The notes under the pieces were generated by a model. That model worked only from the letters and a program-made list of their open reading frames with translations. It was not told where the DNA came from and made no database searches. From assembly GCF_018873765.1 (NCBI RefSeq), contig NC_057925.1, positions 61,268,970-61,332,969 on the forward strand: a stretch of 64,000 bases of DNA, given 5' to 3'. Positions within the stretch are counted from its first letter, which is position 1, and the number at the start of each line of letters is the position of its first letter. The DNA comes from Telopea speciosissima (taxonomy: Eukaryota; Streptophyta; Magnoliopsida; Proteales; Proteaceae). This document shows, in pieces, positions 21,505-33,067 of the stretch. A program made the translations under genes and the position numbers.

Positions 21505-23289
21505 AAATTTTCACGGACATCCCCTCTAAGTATTCAATATGTCACGGACTTAACAAACTTGGTCAAAATGGCAACCTTCCCCCTCACGTTAAGCAGGGTT
21601 ACCATCCAAAGTTAAAATGTCAATTTTACCCTTTTAGTTATTTAAATAAAAAATGGGTAAATGACACTTAAGGTACCTAACGTTTGATAAAATTATAAGT
21701 TGGGTATCCAATGTTTGACAAATTATGTTTAAGGTACTAAACCATCACCAGTCACCACTGCCGCCGCCACCACCACCATACCCTCGTCTTCCCGCACGAC
21801 CACCACCACCCCACCACCTGCTACAACGGCCCGCCCCCTCGACTACTCGTGACACCCGCCCAACCAAAATTGCAGTGTCCATGATTTGTTTATTTGTTTT
21901 CATAAAGCTGCTCTACGATTCCATCCCTTCGATCCTTTAATTCGTTTCTGTAATCCAAAGAGTCAACAGAGAATGCCGTGTCCATGAAATTCCAAACATC
22001 CACCCCTTGAATTCCTCAAAATCAATCTAAAATCCTCATAGTCCATTGTAAGAAATAACCTCCGATCTCCAAATTTCACCTGATTTTTCCTACTGGAAAC
22101 TGTTGGAAGACCTAGAGTTTGGATTTCATACAATTTGCAAATTGATCCGATCAGATAACATTAAACAAAACAAAATGAGGTCATTAACATCATTTAACCT
22201 GCAAAAACCAGGGAAAGAAGTGGTGGCAGGGGTTTTGAGTTAGGGTAAAGAATGAAGTGAGGAAGCTGGGTTTCGTTTTGGGGGTTCTGGAAAGGAAGTG
22301 GGTAACGATGATGATGGATATTTGGTTAATGGAAGGGAAATAGAGATGAATTTTGAAGTTCAGTGGAGAGATGGGTTCGGTTATGGTGTATGGAGAATTA
22401 TAAGAATAAGAAGAAGAAGGGGAAAGAGAGGGTGGTTGGACGTCGGCTGTGAACAGGTAAACAAAAAAACAAAATGGTCTTCAATATTGCTTCATTCTTA
22501 TCTCTAATAATCTGTTTGATTTCTGATCTAAACTTGAAGAAATTCAAAAGCAACAAATAAAATCGCACAATATGGGCACCTTTGGTTGTGGAGGGAGTAG
22601 ATTTGGTTAGGACGAACATTAGCGAGCGCACTGTTAAACGCCATGGAAAAGGCATTACCGGGATGGGAAGAGATGAAATCCTTGAGAATCTCCTCTAGAA
22701 TTAGATTAGTCTTCTCAGCACTCCTTGAAGAATCAGGGATGCAACTCCTTTGGTGGATGAGCTACTGTCTTGTTAAGATCGCCAATATCTTCTTCTTCTT
22801 CTTCTTTGAGCTTGGAACAATCGAATTGAGATTCAGGAAACTAAAACTCAAAACAGGAACAGAGAAATTGAATGAAAATAAAAGAGGAATCAATGAGTAG
22901 AAGAAGATGGAGATATGTAAAATGTATTTATATGTTGATAGACATGCGAGCCTGGGCATCGATTACGATGGTCCGTCTAAGTGTTGCCATGAAAGTCATT
23001 GACATTGGTGGTGGTCGGGGTTGCAACGGTGAAGTAGAAAGAAATGAAGAAGAAGAAGAAATGATGGGCCCCATGAAGAGAATGGTTTGTATTTGGGATT
23101 TTACCCTTGAGTTCCCAGGTAAGGGTAATTTTGCCATTCAAAAAGAGTTAACAGCCACTTAACTGCAGAAATTAATGGAGTGGACTAAGTTGAAATAAAG
23201 TCATAAATAAGGGGTGTCTGTGACATTTTGACCAAATTTGGTACGTCCGTGACATATTGAATACTTAAAAAAGGTGTCCGTAAAATTTT
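21505..23289. mobile_element. Mutator-like non-autonomous element with long terminal inverted repeats
   Basis: From 21505, AAATTTTCACGGACATCC...AAGTATTCAATATGTCACGG...GGTCAAAATG is mirrored by 23289 backwards (AAATTTTACGGACACC...AAGTATTCAATATGTCACGG...GGTCAAAATG). Strong pairing runs about 70 bp, with weaker similarity further in. The 1.8-kb interior has no transposase. It has a minus-strand open stretch at about 22740-22560 (EEILKDFISSHPGNAFSMAF...) that could be a captured exon of an unknown gene. No clear 9-bp duplication was found, so the MULE label rests on the long inverted repeats. Confidence 0.7.
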
Positions 23290-24300
23290 CCCAATTTTCA
23301 AATCTAAAAAGGGAAACTTTTGTATTCGTTATCCGGCAAGATTAAATCATCCAGCAAATAGGGTATTTATACAATTTTACCCTTGATCAAATCCCTAAAT
23401 AGGGCTGCCAACCGAGTTAAAAAAACAGACCTTTTTCACTCTATCCAATCCATATGCATTTTGATTCAGGTTCCCTGTATTTGATCTGATCAACATCTGA
23501 TTCCATAATTTATAACATGCATAATAGTTTAGTGTTTGTTTAATTTGTCTAAATCAAGGTTCAAAATTTTGGATTTTGCCTTCAGCCGAAACCAAAATAC
23601 TTTGATGAAATTTTGCATATAAATTCTGGTACTCATTTCGTTCATAACACTCTTAATTGATTAACCCATCTACCTCTCTATTTATGTCAGAGATATAAAA
23701 TGCACTTACTATTACCAAGATAAAATCTTCACCCAACCTGTCAAATAAATGATCCATGCAGCTAAATCCATTCTGAAATAACCACAAACATGCTAGCAAT
23801 GTAGTCACCAAACATGCATCAAGAAATTAAGAAGAAAAGAACAGTTCCACTCTGAATGAATCTAAAGGCTTATATGCATCACTAGTTTTTTTTTTCCCTT
23901 TATTTCAAATGAACAAACTCTAACATGGAAATGAGATTTTACAATATTTAAGCTTGTTTAAGGCTAAAAGAATATTGTATATGATGATGGGGGAAGAGAA
24001 AGAGAGACCCCTCTCAATGAACACCTTTAAAAACCAGACCATCCATCCACCCTTTCTCCTTCTTCCTACGAATATAAACAATACTATTACAGCTCAAACC
24101 CCCTCATCACTCACTTCTCTCCACTTCTCATTTTGAATTAAAAACACATAACAAGGGGAGAGAACACTCTTTTTTGGATCTTCTGCTGGTTATTTCTATT
24201 CTTTCCAAAATAGGAGAATAAAAAAACCTTATATAATACAGATGCCATTAATTTAGTGATTAATTTAAACATCGCCTACTAATCTGTGTACCCTTTACCA
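23290..24300. other. intergenic, 3' flank of the TBL gene
   Basis: AT-rich with no recognisable gene. The interval just below 24300 should contain the 3' UTR of the minus-strand TBL gene. AATAAA-like motifs appear on the reverse strand (TTTATT at 23899-23904), but a polyadenylation site cannot be fixed. Confidence 0.4.
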
Positions 24301-26705
24301 CTATGGTCTCTTCTGCTGTTGCTGTTCCTGATGCTGCTTCTGATTGTATTTGATCAGTAGCTGAGCGTAGAGAAGCTCATTCCATGAGTCGGGCACTCCA
24401 GGGAGACACCAATGGCTGCAATCCTGGAACCTCAATGGAGATCTCCGCTCCTCATCTGTTAAATTCTGTTTCCTGTATATTGAAGGGTGGGCTTCTTTCC
24501 TATAATCAGTCATTCTTGTAATATTCAGGTAGGAGACTGGTGTTCTCAACCCCTTTAATACAGACTCTAACACTGCCATCTTCTGCGGATACGCTTTCAA
24601 ATAGGTTTCGTTCTTGATGGGTTCAGTTTCATGGTCGCATTGCCCACCTGAATTCCACTGTCCACCACTAGATACGGCAGGAAAAAAAAAAAAACCCCCT
24701 TGTTAATCTATTGTTTTAATTGGCGAGGATCATGGAATTTATATTTTATTGTTTGATCAGAGTGTCAAATTTACCTGAAATGTGTGGCAGAATAGCCCCT
24801 GAAGAAAACCAGGGTCTTCTTAGGACTTACATTGGCATCAACCCATCTCGCCCAAGTTGTTAAAGCTCTTCGAAATGCCTCGACAACGTTCAATTCGTCA
24901 TAGATATGGCTACCTTCTTGGTAGTAATCCTTTCTGCAAGTTGTGAGTATTTATTCCCCTTTTCTTATTTAGTTTCTTTAAGAAACAGAGGTTTCAATTC
25001 AGAACACCAAATCTATAAAGAACACAAGGAAAGGATTCTGAAGATTTACCCTTTTGAAGTCTTATCGTGAGTCCACCAGTGTCCCGTGTTGAAGACGATG
25101 ATATCTGCATTCTTGTATTTATCTGACGATCTCTCAACTATGTCGAGACGAAGTGTTTCCTTCTTGGATCCATTCGTGTCTGGCATTTCCCATTCTTGAA
25201 CTAGGAAAGGCGATCGGAAGAACTCTACGGAACAGTTGAAATCCTATAAATCAATCCAAATCAGAATATTAACAAGAAATTCTGTAAAATTTAGGTGGCC
25301 TCGAAGAAGGAGAGGGAAGGGCTGAAATTGAAGAGGAGAAGAACGACCTACTTTAAATAGAAAGGAGTAAGAACCCTCTGTTCGAAACTCTCGTCGACCA
25401 GAAGCTTCAAAGACCTTGCTTTTATCTTGCACAGAATTTCTAAGAATGCAAACCAGAGATTCCCACATATTTCTATTCAGGGAATCACCAACAAAGACTA
25501 GTCGTTTTCCTCTCAGCAATTGTAGCATATCCCTCCCATCCAACCTACATAGAAACCCAAAACTCAAAATTTATTTACTTTTGGAACGATATTAGCAATA
25601 AGTTAATAGATCACAACTTTCTCCCAAGTAAATGGGGTTCGAAAAGGAAAGATTTCAACTTTTTCGTAGTTCTTCTACTGCTCTTAGAAACGTACCTTGG
25701 GATGTTGCAGCCCTTGGGTTGCCATCTGAGTTTCTGATAAGCTATATCAGGCCGACTGTTGAGAAAACAATTAAACGGTTCGTCGATGCTTGGACAAGAT
25801 CCCGGTGGGTAAAGCGGATAAGAATCGTCTTTGACCCAACGTCCATAAAAAATATTACAATGCATCATTGAACTCAGCAAATTCGAATTCGCCTGCCTCG
25901 TAGATGAAATCCCGGGAGAAAAAAACCCATTATTCCGCTTCAAAAGCGAAGCAGTTACGTTCGAGTTCGACATCCCAGCCGGCCCTGCAACCCCTTTAGC
26001 CATCCCATTCTTAGGCAGACTCTCCTTCTCAGAGGACTTGGAGGACGAAGTTACAGTCTGATTCCCTGCTCGAGACTCTGTCTTACCACTATTACTCTCT
26101 GTTTTCTTCATCGGAAAGCCTGTATTATCAACGGATGGTGATATGGGGGTTGGTTTCGCTAACCCATTCACAGTACCATTGTTGGGCAGACTATCCTTCT
26201 TATGGGATTGCGACGGCGATTTCAAGGGTGGTGCTTGGGAGTTTGCTGTACCTTTACTGGTTTCTGTTCCGTTCTTCAGAACACCTTTTTCACCGACAAG
26301 TTTCTGAGTTCGATTTTTTCCAGTTTGGAACTGTTTTGCTTTCAGAACATGAGGAGCCGAAGCGTTATGAGTATGAGACGACGAGACATTGAGATCACCT
26401 AGTGGAAACGGAGAAGGAAGAGTAGTCTGAGTGGGTCGAGAGGAATTGGGGAGGAAGTAGGATAAAAGGGAAGAGAAGTGAGATCTATAGGGAGAATCAG
26501 AACCGGAACTGCCGAAGATGTTGTTGAACCAAGGGGAAGAAGTTGCAGAAGGGTTGAAGGCGATAAACACAGTGCAAGCGACGAAGGTGAACATGAACCC
26601 ATATGCGAAAACAATAGTTCTCCTGGTTCTGAGAACAGAGGATAAGCTCTTCAGGTCGGAGATGATGTTTCCACGAGGGGAGAGATCCTTAGTCGCATCC
26701 GCCAT
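24301..26705 (-). CDS. trichome birefringence-like protein (TBR/TBL1/TBL2-type), probable Golgi polysaccharide O-acetyltransferase
   Basis: Five GT-AG exons (26705-25696, 25544-25352, 25243-25050, 24933-24775, 24667-24301) join in frame to 640 residues. I chose ATG at 26705 ([10 protein letters not shown]). A membrane anchor ([20 protein letters not shown], about residues 30-50) precedes a long Ser/Asn/Lys-rich stem. The PMR5 N-terminal domain ([30 protein letters not shown]) is near residues 285-335. The GDSL-like nucleophile motif [15 protein letters not shown] is in exon 2, NTGHWWTH in exon 3, and the DxxH motif [20 protein letters not shown] near the C terminus. TBL proteins attach acetyl groups to wall xylan, mannan or pectin in the Golgi; family members also affect cellulose. 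The substrate cannot be told from sequence. GA/CT tracts lie just upstream at 26803-26920. It is intact, with no stop or frameshift. Confidence 0.93.
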
Positions 26706-26803
26706 GGCGGATTTCACCGGAATGTTCTTTCTCCAAAACCCACCAAAATGTGGTCCGAGACGATGAGCACTACGCGACCACTGTCAAATCAAAAGCAAAA
26801 CAG

Positions 26804-26844
<41 letters not shown>

Positions 26845-27482
26845 AAGCGAAAAAGATGCCGTCTTTAAGAGAGTCTCGTGCTCTTCTGCCTGTCACTCAC
26901 ACTCTCTCTCTCTCTCTCTCGATCTCTTTCTCTGTACCATACTACCATTAATAAGAGAACTGTGACTGAATTGAAGCCTGAAGATGAAGGGGAAGAGTAA
27001 TTTCGTTCAGTGGAATTCTAAAAATCCCTTGGATTTGGATGTTAATATAAAAAATGCCACTGTTCCCGTATTAAATATCCGATTTAATGAAACTCTACCG
27101 TGATTGTAGGACATCAGGTATTTTGATTACGAGAAAGGGAAATAGGGATTCGGGCCGGGCCAAGGGGGGGGAGGGGCGCTTGAACTTCCACGTGTCTGGG
27201 ATGCTAGATGTTGGGCTATGATTCAGTAAAGGTGACTGCATGAGAAGAGAGAAGCAGGCGGCATCCCTGAGTTTCACTGGGCCAAGGGTTAGCGCCTAGG
27301 GCCCATTTGGATGAACTTGTAAAAAATTTCATTCTCAAAGCGCTAATTAAAAGTCGGGGAAAAGAGGAAGGCAAGGAAGCAAGAATGGCAAAAGTGTAGT
27401 TTATGGAAATTCTTTGCTACCACCACCCCTTTTGATGCATATTGGGCAATATTTTCTAAAAAGAAGAAGTTCATCTGTGCAT
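26706..27482 (-). promoter_or_regulatory. 5' UTR and promoter region of the TBL gene
   Basis: Contains a (GA)n tract at about 26805-26839 and a (CT)n tract at about 26900-26921. GA/CT repeats are common in plant 5' UTRs and core promoters and may act here as GAGA/Y-patch elements of the minus-strand gene. No TATA box could be assigned with confidence. The rest to 27482 has no gene. Confidence 0.5.
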
Positions 27483-27851
27483 GTGGGGTTGTATTGCACT
27501 CTGCTTTACTTATCTCACTGCTAGCCGAGTAGTTTCCGCGTGGGGACTGTTTTAAGCACCCGTTTGGTCAGGTTATGCTTGAATTGATAGAAAAGAAGAA
27601 AAGAAATCCAATATTTTTTGAATTTACGGACCAAAACAAAGATAACCTAGCTTTTTAAAAGATAGAATCAGAAGCCGGATAACCGGTTTATCCGTACGTA
27701 ACGGAAGTTAGTTACATCATGAGAGTTTGGAGGGTGGGAGGATGCATATGAGGTAGAGGTAAAGTCCATCGCGTTTAGTACGTACTGTTGATGTTGATGT
27801 TGATGTTGATGTTGATGTTGATAACGATTTAATGTTTTTTATTGACTTCAT

Positions 27852-28445
27852 CAAAGGTGTCAAAATCTAATCCGAACTATTAAGATTGATCGAAAAAAAC
27901 TTGAGATCGAATCAAATCGATTCTTATTGGATTGGTTTTGGATTGAGGTATAATGAGATCGGTTAAAAATCAGACCGCATCGAACTGATCGATAACAAAT
28001 CGAAAAACAAACTAAATGAAACAGATAAAAAAAATAATGAATATACGATCATGAATAATTGAATTGATTTCAATATTAGTGAGCATATTTATGATTGTAA
28101 GGTAAATTGTTACAAATCAATGAGTATGAGGTTATGAAAATTGGGAATTTGATTTGTAACAATACTTGATCCATCGATCTCCATTTTTAGCGTGGAGCTA
28201 ATGAAATATTTTATGTAGTTGAAAAAAGAATAAGAAGAAAATAGGCACAAATCGAACCCAATTTATTTAAAAAAATCGATATCAAATCGAATCCAAACCG
28301 CTTTCAACCCGTTATCATAAATCGAAAACGACACGAAACCAAAACCAAGCCGAAACTGAAACGTCCTTATTGGTTCAGTTTCAGTTTCCCTAAAAGCCAC
28401 ACCGAAACCGAAAAATTAGACCGAACTGACCGATTGACACCCCTA
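27852..28445. mobile_element. hAT-like non-autonomous element with paralogous empty site
   Basis: The ends CAAAGGTGTCAA (27852) and TTGACACCCCTA (to 28445) are imperfect terminal inverted repeats of the GGGGTGTCAA type common in plant hAT-like MITEs. The flanking octamers GACTTCAT (27844-27851) and GACTCCAC (28446-28453) look like a diverged 8-bp duplication. The paralogous site in copy A (19466-19473) has a single GACTCCAC, confirming the insertion. The interior is AT-rich with repeated AATCGAA/CGAACC words and no ORF. Confidence 0.8.
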
Positions 28446-28465
28446 GACTCCACATATACATATGG

Positions 28466-28553
28466 GTGAATGCTCTCTGTGTCACAGCACAGGCTGCGCC
28501 CAAGCACATGGGCAGCGTATGCAGGGGAGACATGCGGCACAGAGAACAGCGCC
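28466..28553. repeat. short hairpin insertion
   Basis: TGCTCTCTGTGTCACAGCAC...GCTGCGCCCA pairs with TGGGCAGCGTATGC...ATGCGGCACAGAGAAC. It is absent from the paralogous stretch in copy A near 19475-19490. The size is about 85 bp and it is non-coding. Confidence 0.7.
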
Positions 28554-28640
28554 CCTATACATCTATACATAGAAAAGAAGATTCGTCAACCTGTTGGATC
28601 TGGAGGCCCCACCATCAACCCTCTGCTTCATTCTCTCTGC

Positions 28641-28966
28641 GTCCTTCTTCAGGACGGCTATTGAAAGTGATTATTTGTTAGTGGTCAACATCTTGAACAG
28701 GGTATCTGCCGCCTTCCCATGGAAGGTTGCTCCTATTCTCAACGATTGTTCGCAGTTAGCATTAATGTTTGAAGATGCAAGCACACCTTAAGGGAAGGCA
28801 ACGCAGTCGCTGATTGCTTGGCCTCTTTAGGCACCTCTGTTCAAGATCCTCTAGTTTGGCTTCAGTCCCCCTCCTCTTTGTATTAATTTGTTGTTGTATG
28901 CTGACTCTTTAGAACTTTGTTCCAACGTTAATAAATCTTCTTTATCAAATAAATAAATAAATATCT
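28641..28966 (+). pseudogene. LINE 3'-end fragment (RVT_3 RNase H and A-rich tail)
   Basis: Reading with one frameshift gives ESDYLLVVNILNRV, APILNDCSQLALMFEDAS, then LREGNAVADCLASLG and DPLVWLQSPSSLY. This is the end of an RVT_3-type RNase H domain with the EGN-VAD-LA motif. It finishes in a (AAAT)n tail at 28946-28966. It is a 5'-truncated LINE insertion inside or beside duplication copy B. It is unrelated in sequence to the big LINE at 4.3-10.3 kb. Confidence 0.75.
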
Positions 28967-31260
28967 AGGTTGGAGAGCATTGCCCAATGAGTGCCCATGA
29001 ATACCCCCCTTCTCTCTCTGTTTCTAAAGAGCTCATCCTCCACCGACTCCACTCCACAGTCCAAAGTCCAAAATACCCCCGTGGGGGGTGGGGGGTGGGG
29101 GAGGTGGTGGTTGTTGAACTTTCAATTCTTTGGTCTCATCCTCTTGATTTCTCTTCTCCACCATCAATAGATTTTAGAATTTTTCTTTTTTGCCAAAATA
29201 CCCTCCGATACTTGTGTGCATCTGAACCTACCTGATGAATGGATTTCCATTCACTTAGGATGAAGGGAAACTCCGTCAAAAAGCCATATGTTGGAGGCTG
29301 TGGATTCTGTTAGACAGAATATGAATGAATGAGAAGGTCATTCTCATTCCATTGTCTCTAGTAATGGGAGAGAGTTCTCTAAGTAAGCAACATAGAGGAA
29401 TGTATCAATGAGGCTTTATGAAACAATTGTTCATAAGAGGACAATGTGATCATTTCATGTGAGGAGGAAAGAGAGAGAGAGAGATAGGAGAGGGGGTTAG
29501 CGTACATCACTGTACGTGGCTCAAAGAAATTTTTTTTTCCCAATTAATGGAATGAGAAAAAGGTTCACCAATGGCGGAGGATTTTCTCTCTCATGAAATG
29601 ACCTCCTGCCCGTTATGCTTGTTAATATTTAAAGCATTATTGTATACCTGCAGATTAGATTATACAAACTTTCAACATTTGGGCAATTGCAGAATGGTCG
29701 CGAAGCCCAGCCCCCCCCCCCCCCCCCGGCGCCTACATTGCCTTGGAAAGATGGAAATTATCAAGGGTGCGAGAGCAATTTTGCAGCGTGAATGAGAAAG
29801 CTAAGGTTGTTTATGGAATAGATTCTGGATATAAAATGCATTCTGAAATTTGATTCTTTATATTTTCTCGATTCCAGAATCTATTCTAAGAATGCATACC
29901 AAACAAAGCCCACTTAAGGTTTTTCATGATGGTGCTAGTAGCACCTCAAGGCTTTTTTATGTTTTATGTTAAATCTTCTACTCAAAAAAAAAAAACGTTT
30001 AATGTTAAATCAACTCAACCGAGGATTAAGTATCAATGTGTACAACACTGTGAGTGGCATCACTGGCCCCCAGTCATGAGCAGCAAGCGTGCTTCTGACT
30101 CCTTTTCACCCTCACCCCCACTCAAAACAAAACACCTCTACCATGTCAATCTCTTGTGTCTTCACAATGAAGCAAGAACATGTATTATTTCTGGTTTCCC
30201 AGTGCCCATTTCAAGATCTACCTTCTTTCTTAAGTAAATAAAGCCATGGAGTGCCTTTTGACTCCCTCCATATTTCATCACCAGGCTCAGGCTCACAGTT
30301 GTTTGTCTTAATTTCTAAACTCAATTGGAATGGTTAGGAGTTAAAGGCAGATCTGATTCTGAAACCTAATAATTGACACCATCCAGTCACCCATACTTAC
30401 TATAAAGCCAAGCTGTCAAAGGGCCAAATGCATCAGATTGGAGAGGAAAGCAACATGTGAACAAAGGAAACTAATTGTCTCTTTAATCTTTTGATGGGTT
30501 AATAAACAAAATCTATTTGATTTGATTTTAAGAGTTTAGACCAAAAAGAAAGTCACAGAATAGAAAGCAAAGGGAGGTCACATGGCCATGAGGTATCCAA
30601 GTCCTCATTAACTCTCATAAAAAGAGATCAGATTTTATGTTTATAACCACCGACCAGATCAGGATTTATGCTTGCTAAAGAGTAAAGAGAATCAATTAAG
30701 GGAATAAAATACGGATCCAAGTTCCTGAAATGCTTTATCTAATTACCCATAAAGGCACTAATGACTAATGAAGTGGATAAGAGCTATAGATCTGTGCATT
30801 GCTCTTGAAAAAGGTGATTCATAATACCCCAATAAGGGTCCTACAAACTCACTCAATCTGCACTACACCTTCTGTCTTGTCTCTTTGATCATACAAACTA
30901 CAAAGCAGGGCCCATGGAAGCTCAAGTATGGACAGAAAGCTCAGGGAGGTGGAAGGGTAGACTTGAATATGTTTGGGCATTCTGGGTTTCTGCTTCAAAA
31001 ATAGAAAATGTGAATCCTCTGAATCATAGCTACAAACCTCATCATTCATCAATTGATGTGTCGGTTGGCACTTTTCTCATCATCCCTACAATGCCCACAT
31101 CAAATATAATACGAGAAATAGAAAAAGGTGCATAATTAATTGCTCAAATCACTCCTATTTCCCACAATATAACATAAGATGTATCTGTGTTATTTGAAAA
31201 AAAAACAAAACCATTTTACCTTCCCATCATCATATAGAAATATAGAATGCATCCAACCTT
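28967..31260. other. intergenic sequence, no gene recognised
   Basis: Holds a poly(C) tract of 17 at 29711-29727 and simple repeats (GA near 29466-29485). AT-rich unique-looking DNA lies at 30200-31250. Short ORFs here lack homology, splice context and codon structure. Confidence 0.4.
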
Positions 31261-31332
31261 GAGGGAAAGCTCAGTTGGCAAGGGATCACACCTTACAAAG
31301 CAGAGGTCCTGAGTTCAACTCTTCTGCACCCC
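31261..31332 (+). ncRNA. tRNA-like sequence, possible SINE head or tRNA pseudogene
   Basis: AAGCTCAGTTGGCAAGGG resembles a pol III A box / D arm, and GAGTTCAACTCTTCTG resembles a B box / T arm at normal spacing. A five-pair stem ACCTT/GAGGT could be an anticodon arm, but its loop is eight bases. The acceptor stem does not close cleanly, so a functional tRNA is unlikely. Confidence 0.3.
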
Positions 31333-31782
31333 TTGGGACCACCTGTACAACGTTTCCATCGTTCTCATGGGACCTCAATCTTACATTGTTCTGTCAATAG
31401 TTCTCATCTTCAAACAGTAGCAAGCTTTATTTTAACATTTAGGAATGACAAACTAGATCGAATTCATCCATCAGTACCTTCCAAGGAAAACAACCACACA
31501 GGGGGATGTAAACTAAGTGCTGAAATAAGTAGAATTTTGAAGCCATGGTGCAATTATGCAAGAAGCATCACTTATTCTCCACTTCAATCAAGTTATAGAT
31601 GTCACTTCAGCAAGCCAAAGCTTCACTCAACTACATTTTCTTCTCATTCACTATCACTTTCCACGTTACATCTTCTGTATCAATAAAATCAGATAGAGAA
31701 CTTCAAATAACTTCCCATGGACAGAAAGCAACAACTGAGAAATGTATCTTAGCGAGCGAGCTTAACCAACCCCATAAATGAC

Positions 31783-31895
31783 CGTCTTACCTCCACTCGG
31801 GCAAGGCACTCGGGCAGGGATAAAGCGGTCATTCCTCACCTTGTTGTGTCTTGACAGTGGGGTCCTGCAGGGTAGCTCGGCAGTAGAGGATCCAA
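31783..31895. repeat. half hairpin element (right half, same family as 48.3 kb)
   Basis: GACCGTCTTACCTCCACTCGGGC, AAAGCGGTCATTCC, TTGTTGTGTCTTGACAGTGG, GGTCCTGCAGGGTAGCTCGGCAGTAGAGGATCC. The last 50 bp closely match the right arm of the 48330-48510 element. The left arm is missing. Motifs are listed separately and are not contiguous. Confidence 0.65.
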
Positions 31896-32132
31896 ATTGC
31901 TAGAATTTACCGATCCCGACTGCTTCTGACTGATTTGAAATCAATTTGAGACCAATTAGGATCTCGATCCCGGTGTTTTAATCCCTATTGAGAAGTAAGT
32001 ACTCATGTGACCCTTTCTTTTTGAATGAAGAAAGCTATTTGGGCTTCTACCAAAAAAACAAAGAAGAAAGCTATATGGGCTTGCAATACAGATGCCTTTT
32101 TGAACCTTGATCTTGACATGACAAAATAGATC

Positions 32133-32230
32133 TTCTACGGTGCGCTACCCTGTCCTGCCTGCCTGTGTTACGTAGACATAGGGCCACGCACAATGACCAC
32201 CTTAGTGCCTTACTCCTCCTCGAGATCCAG
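32133..32230. repeat. half hairpin element (left half)
   Basis: Begins GATCTTCTACGGTGCGCTACCC and runs to a CACAATGACCACCTTAGTGCC core. The GATC(C/T)TCTAC start and position of the core resemble the left half of the hairpin family, but no right arm follows. Confidence 0.5.
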
Positions 32231-32401
32231 GGGAATGATATGTTTAGAGGAAGATATGGAGGATAATGACATGTTCATCCTTCTTCCTCAGGCTGAAAAC
32301 AACACGTGGCAAACAAAGGGTGGAAACAGAAAATTATGTATTCTTTATACTTTTTTAAGTACTTTATTTGAACATAATAGAATCATTAAAACAGGGAATC
32401 A

Positions 32402-32563
32402 GGATCCTCTACTTCCGCCTGCCCGGTACTGTCGTGCGCCCTACACACAGTAGGGTAGTGAAAAGACTATCTTACCCCTGCCCGAGTGGCGGTAAGGCGG
32501 TCTTTACCACCTTGTTGTATGTAGGGCGCACGACAGTACTGGATAGGCGGAAGTAGAAGATCC
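32402..32563. repeat. short hairpin element (hairpin family, copy 2)
   Basis: The left arm starts GGATCCTCTACTTCCGCCTG and continues CGGTACTGTCGTGCGCCCTAC. The right arm ends with its near-exact complement (GTAGGGCGCACGACAGTACTG, GGCGGAAGTAGAAGATCC). The core has CTTACCCCTGCCCGAGTGG and GGTAAGGCGGTCTTTACC. It is 162 bp and non-coding. Confidence 0.9.
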
Positions 32564-33059
32564 AGATCCTAAATCAGGTCATTTCTCAGTAACTTACAAT
32601 TTCTATTGTCCCTCCCCTGTCCCTAAGTTAATTGTATATTCTCTTTCTTTAATAGGTTTGATTAATCACCAAATATAAGGAGGAGCACAGGGTCACGTGC
32701 GTTGGCATCTCAGGGTGGGATTTTCACCTTTTATGGGAGTAGGTTGGTCATTTCACTTGCCATTGTATTTGGGTGTGGGCTACAACCCCTACAGAAAGCA
32801 TTTTCCCCAAAAATTGATAAGGGAGAAAGAATGCGATCCAATCACGCCAGACACACCGCCCCCGTGCCCTGACAAAATGGTTCGTGAAATAAGCATCCTC
32901 ATCCCTGGTCATTTTCTATATTCCAGGGGGTGCGACGGTCATTTCCAACGATCGTGTCAAATCGGATGGTGTTCTCTTTCCCAATGAATAAATAGTTGGG
33001 GAAGGACGGAGTTCATATAATACGGTGTTTGCTCTGGTTGGATGACAGCTTTACTTCAG
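32564..33059. other. intergenic repeat-like sequence
   Basis: Contains GGTTGGTCATTTCACTTGCC (about 32744) and GCGACGGTCATTTCC (about 32930). Similar phrases occur at 46290-46470 and 51930, suggesting a second, more diverged family of short dispersed repeats. No gene was recognised. Confidence 0.4.
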
Positions 33060-33067
33060 CATGTTGT

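Larger units (their letters stand above)
27483..28640. repeat. dispersed duplication, copy B (interrupted by two insertions)
   Basis: Same-orientation match to 19217-19600. Unlike copy A, it has an expanded GATGTT hexamer run at 27787-27820, a 594-bp hAT-type insertion at 27852-28445 and a hairpin insertion at about 28466-28553. The similarity resumes at CGTCAACCTGTTGGATCT (28585) and ends near CTTCATTCTCTCTGCGTCC at about 28645. Confidence 0.85.

Noticed and set aside
26706-26717. TBL start 12 bases upstream (reading KSAMAD...)
   Set aside because: The upstream codon is GTG, not ATG. The ATG at 26705 is used instead.
26135-26766. Plus-strand frames over the TBL first exon
   Set aside because: Antisense of the Ser/Lys-rich TBL stem region, with no homology of their own.
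31261-31332. Functional tRNA-Val
   Set aside because: A and B box words are present, but the acceptor stem fails and the anticodon loop has eight bases. Kept only as a weak tRNA-like feature.
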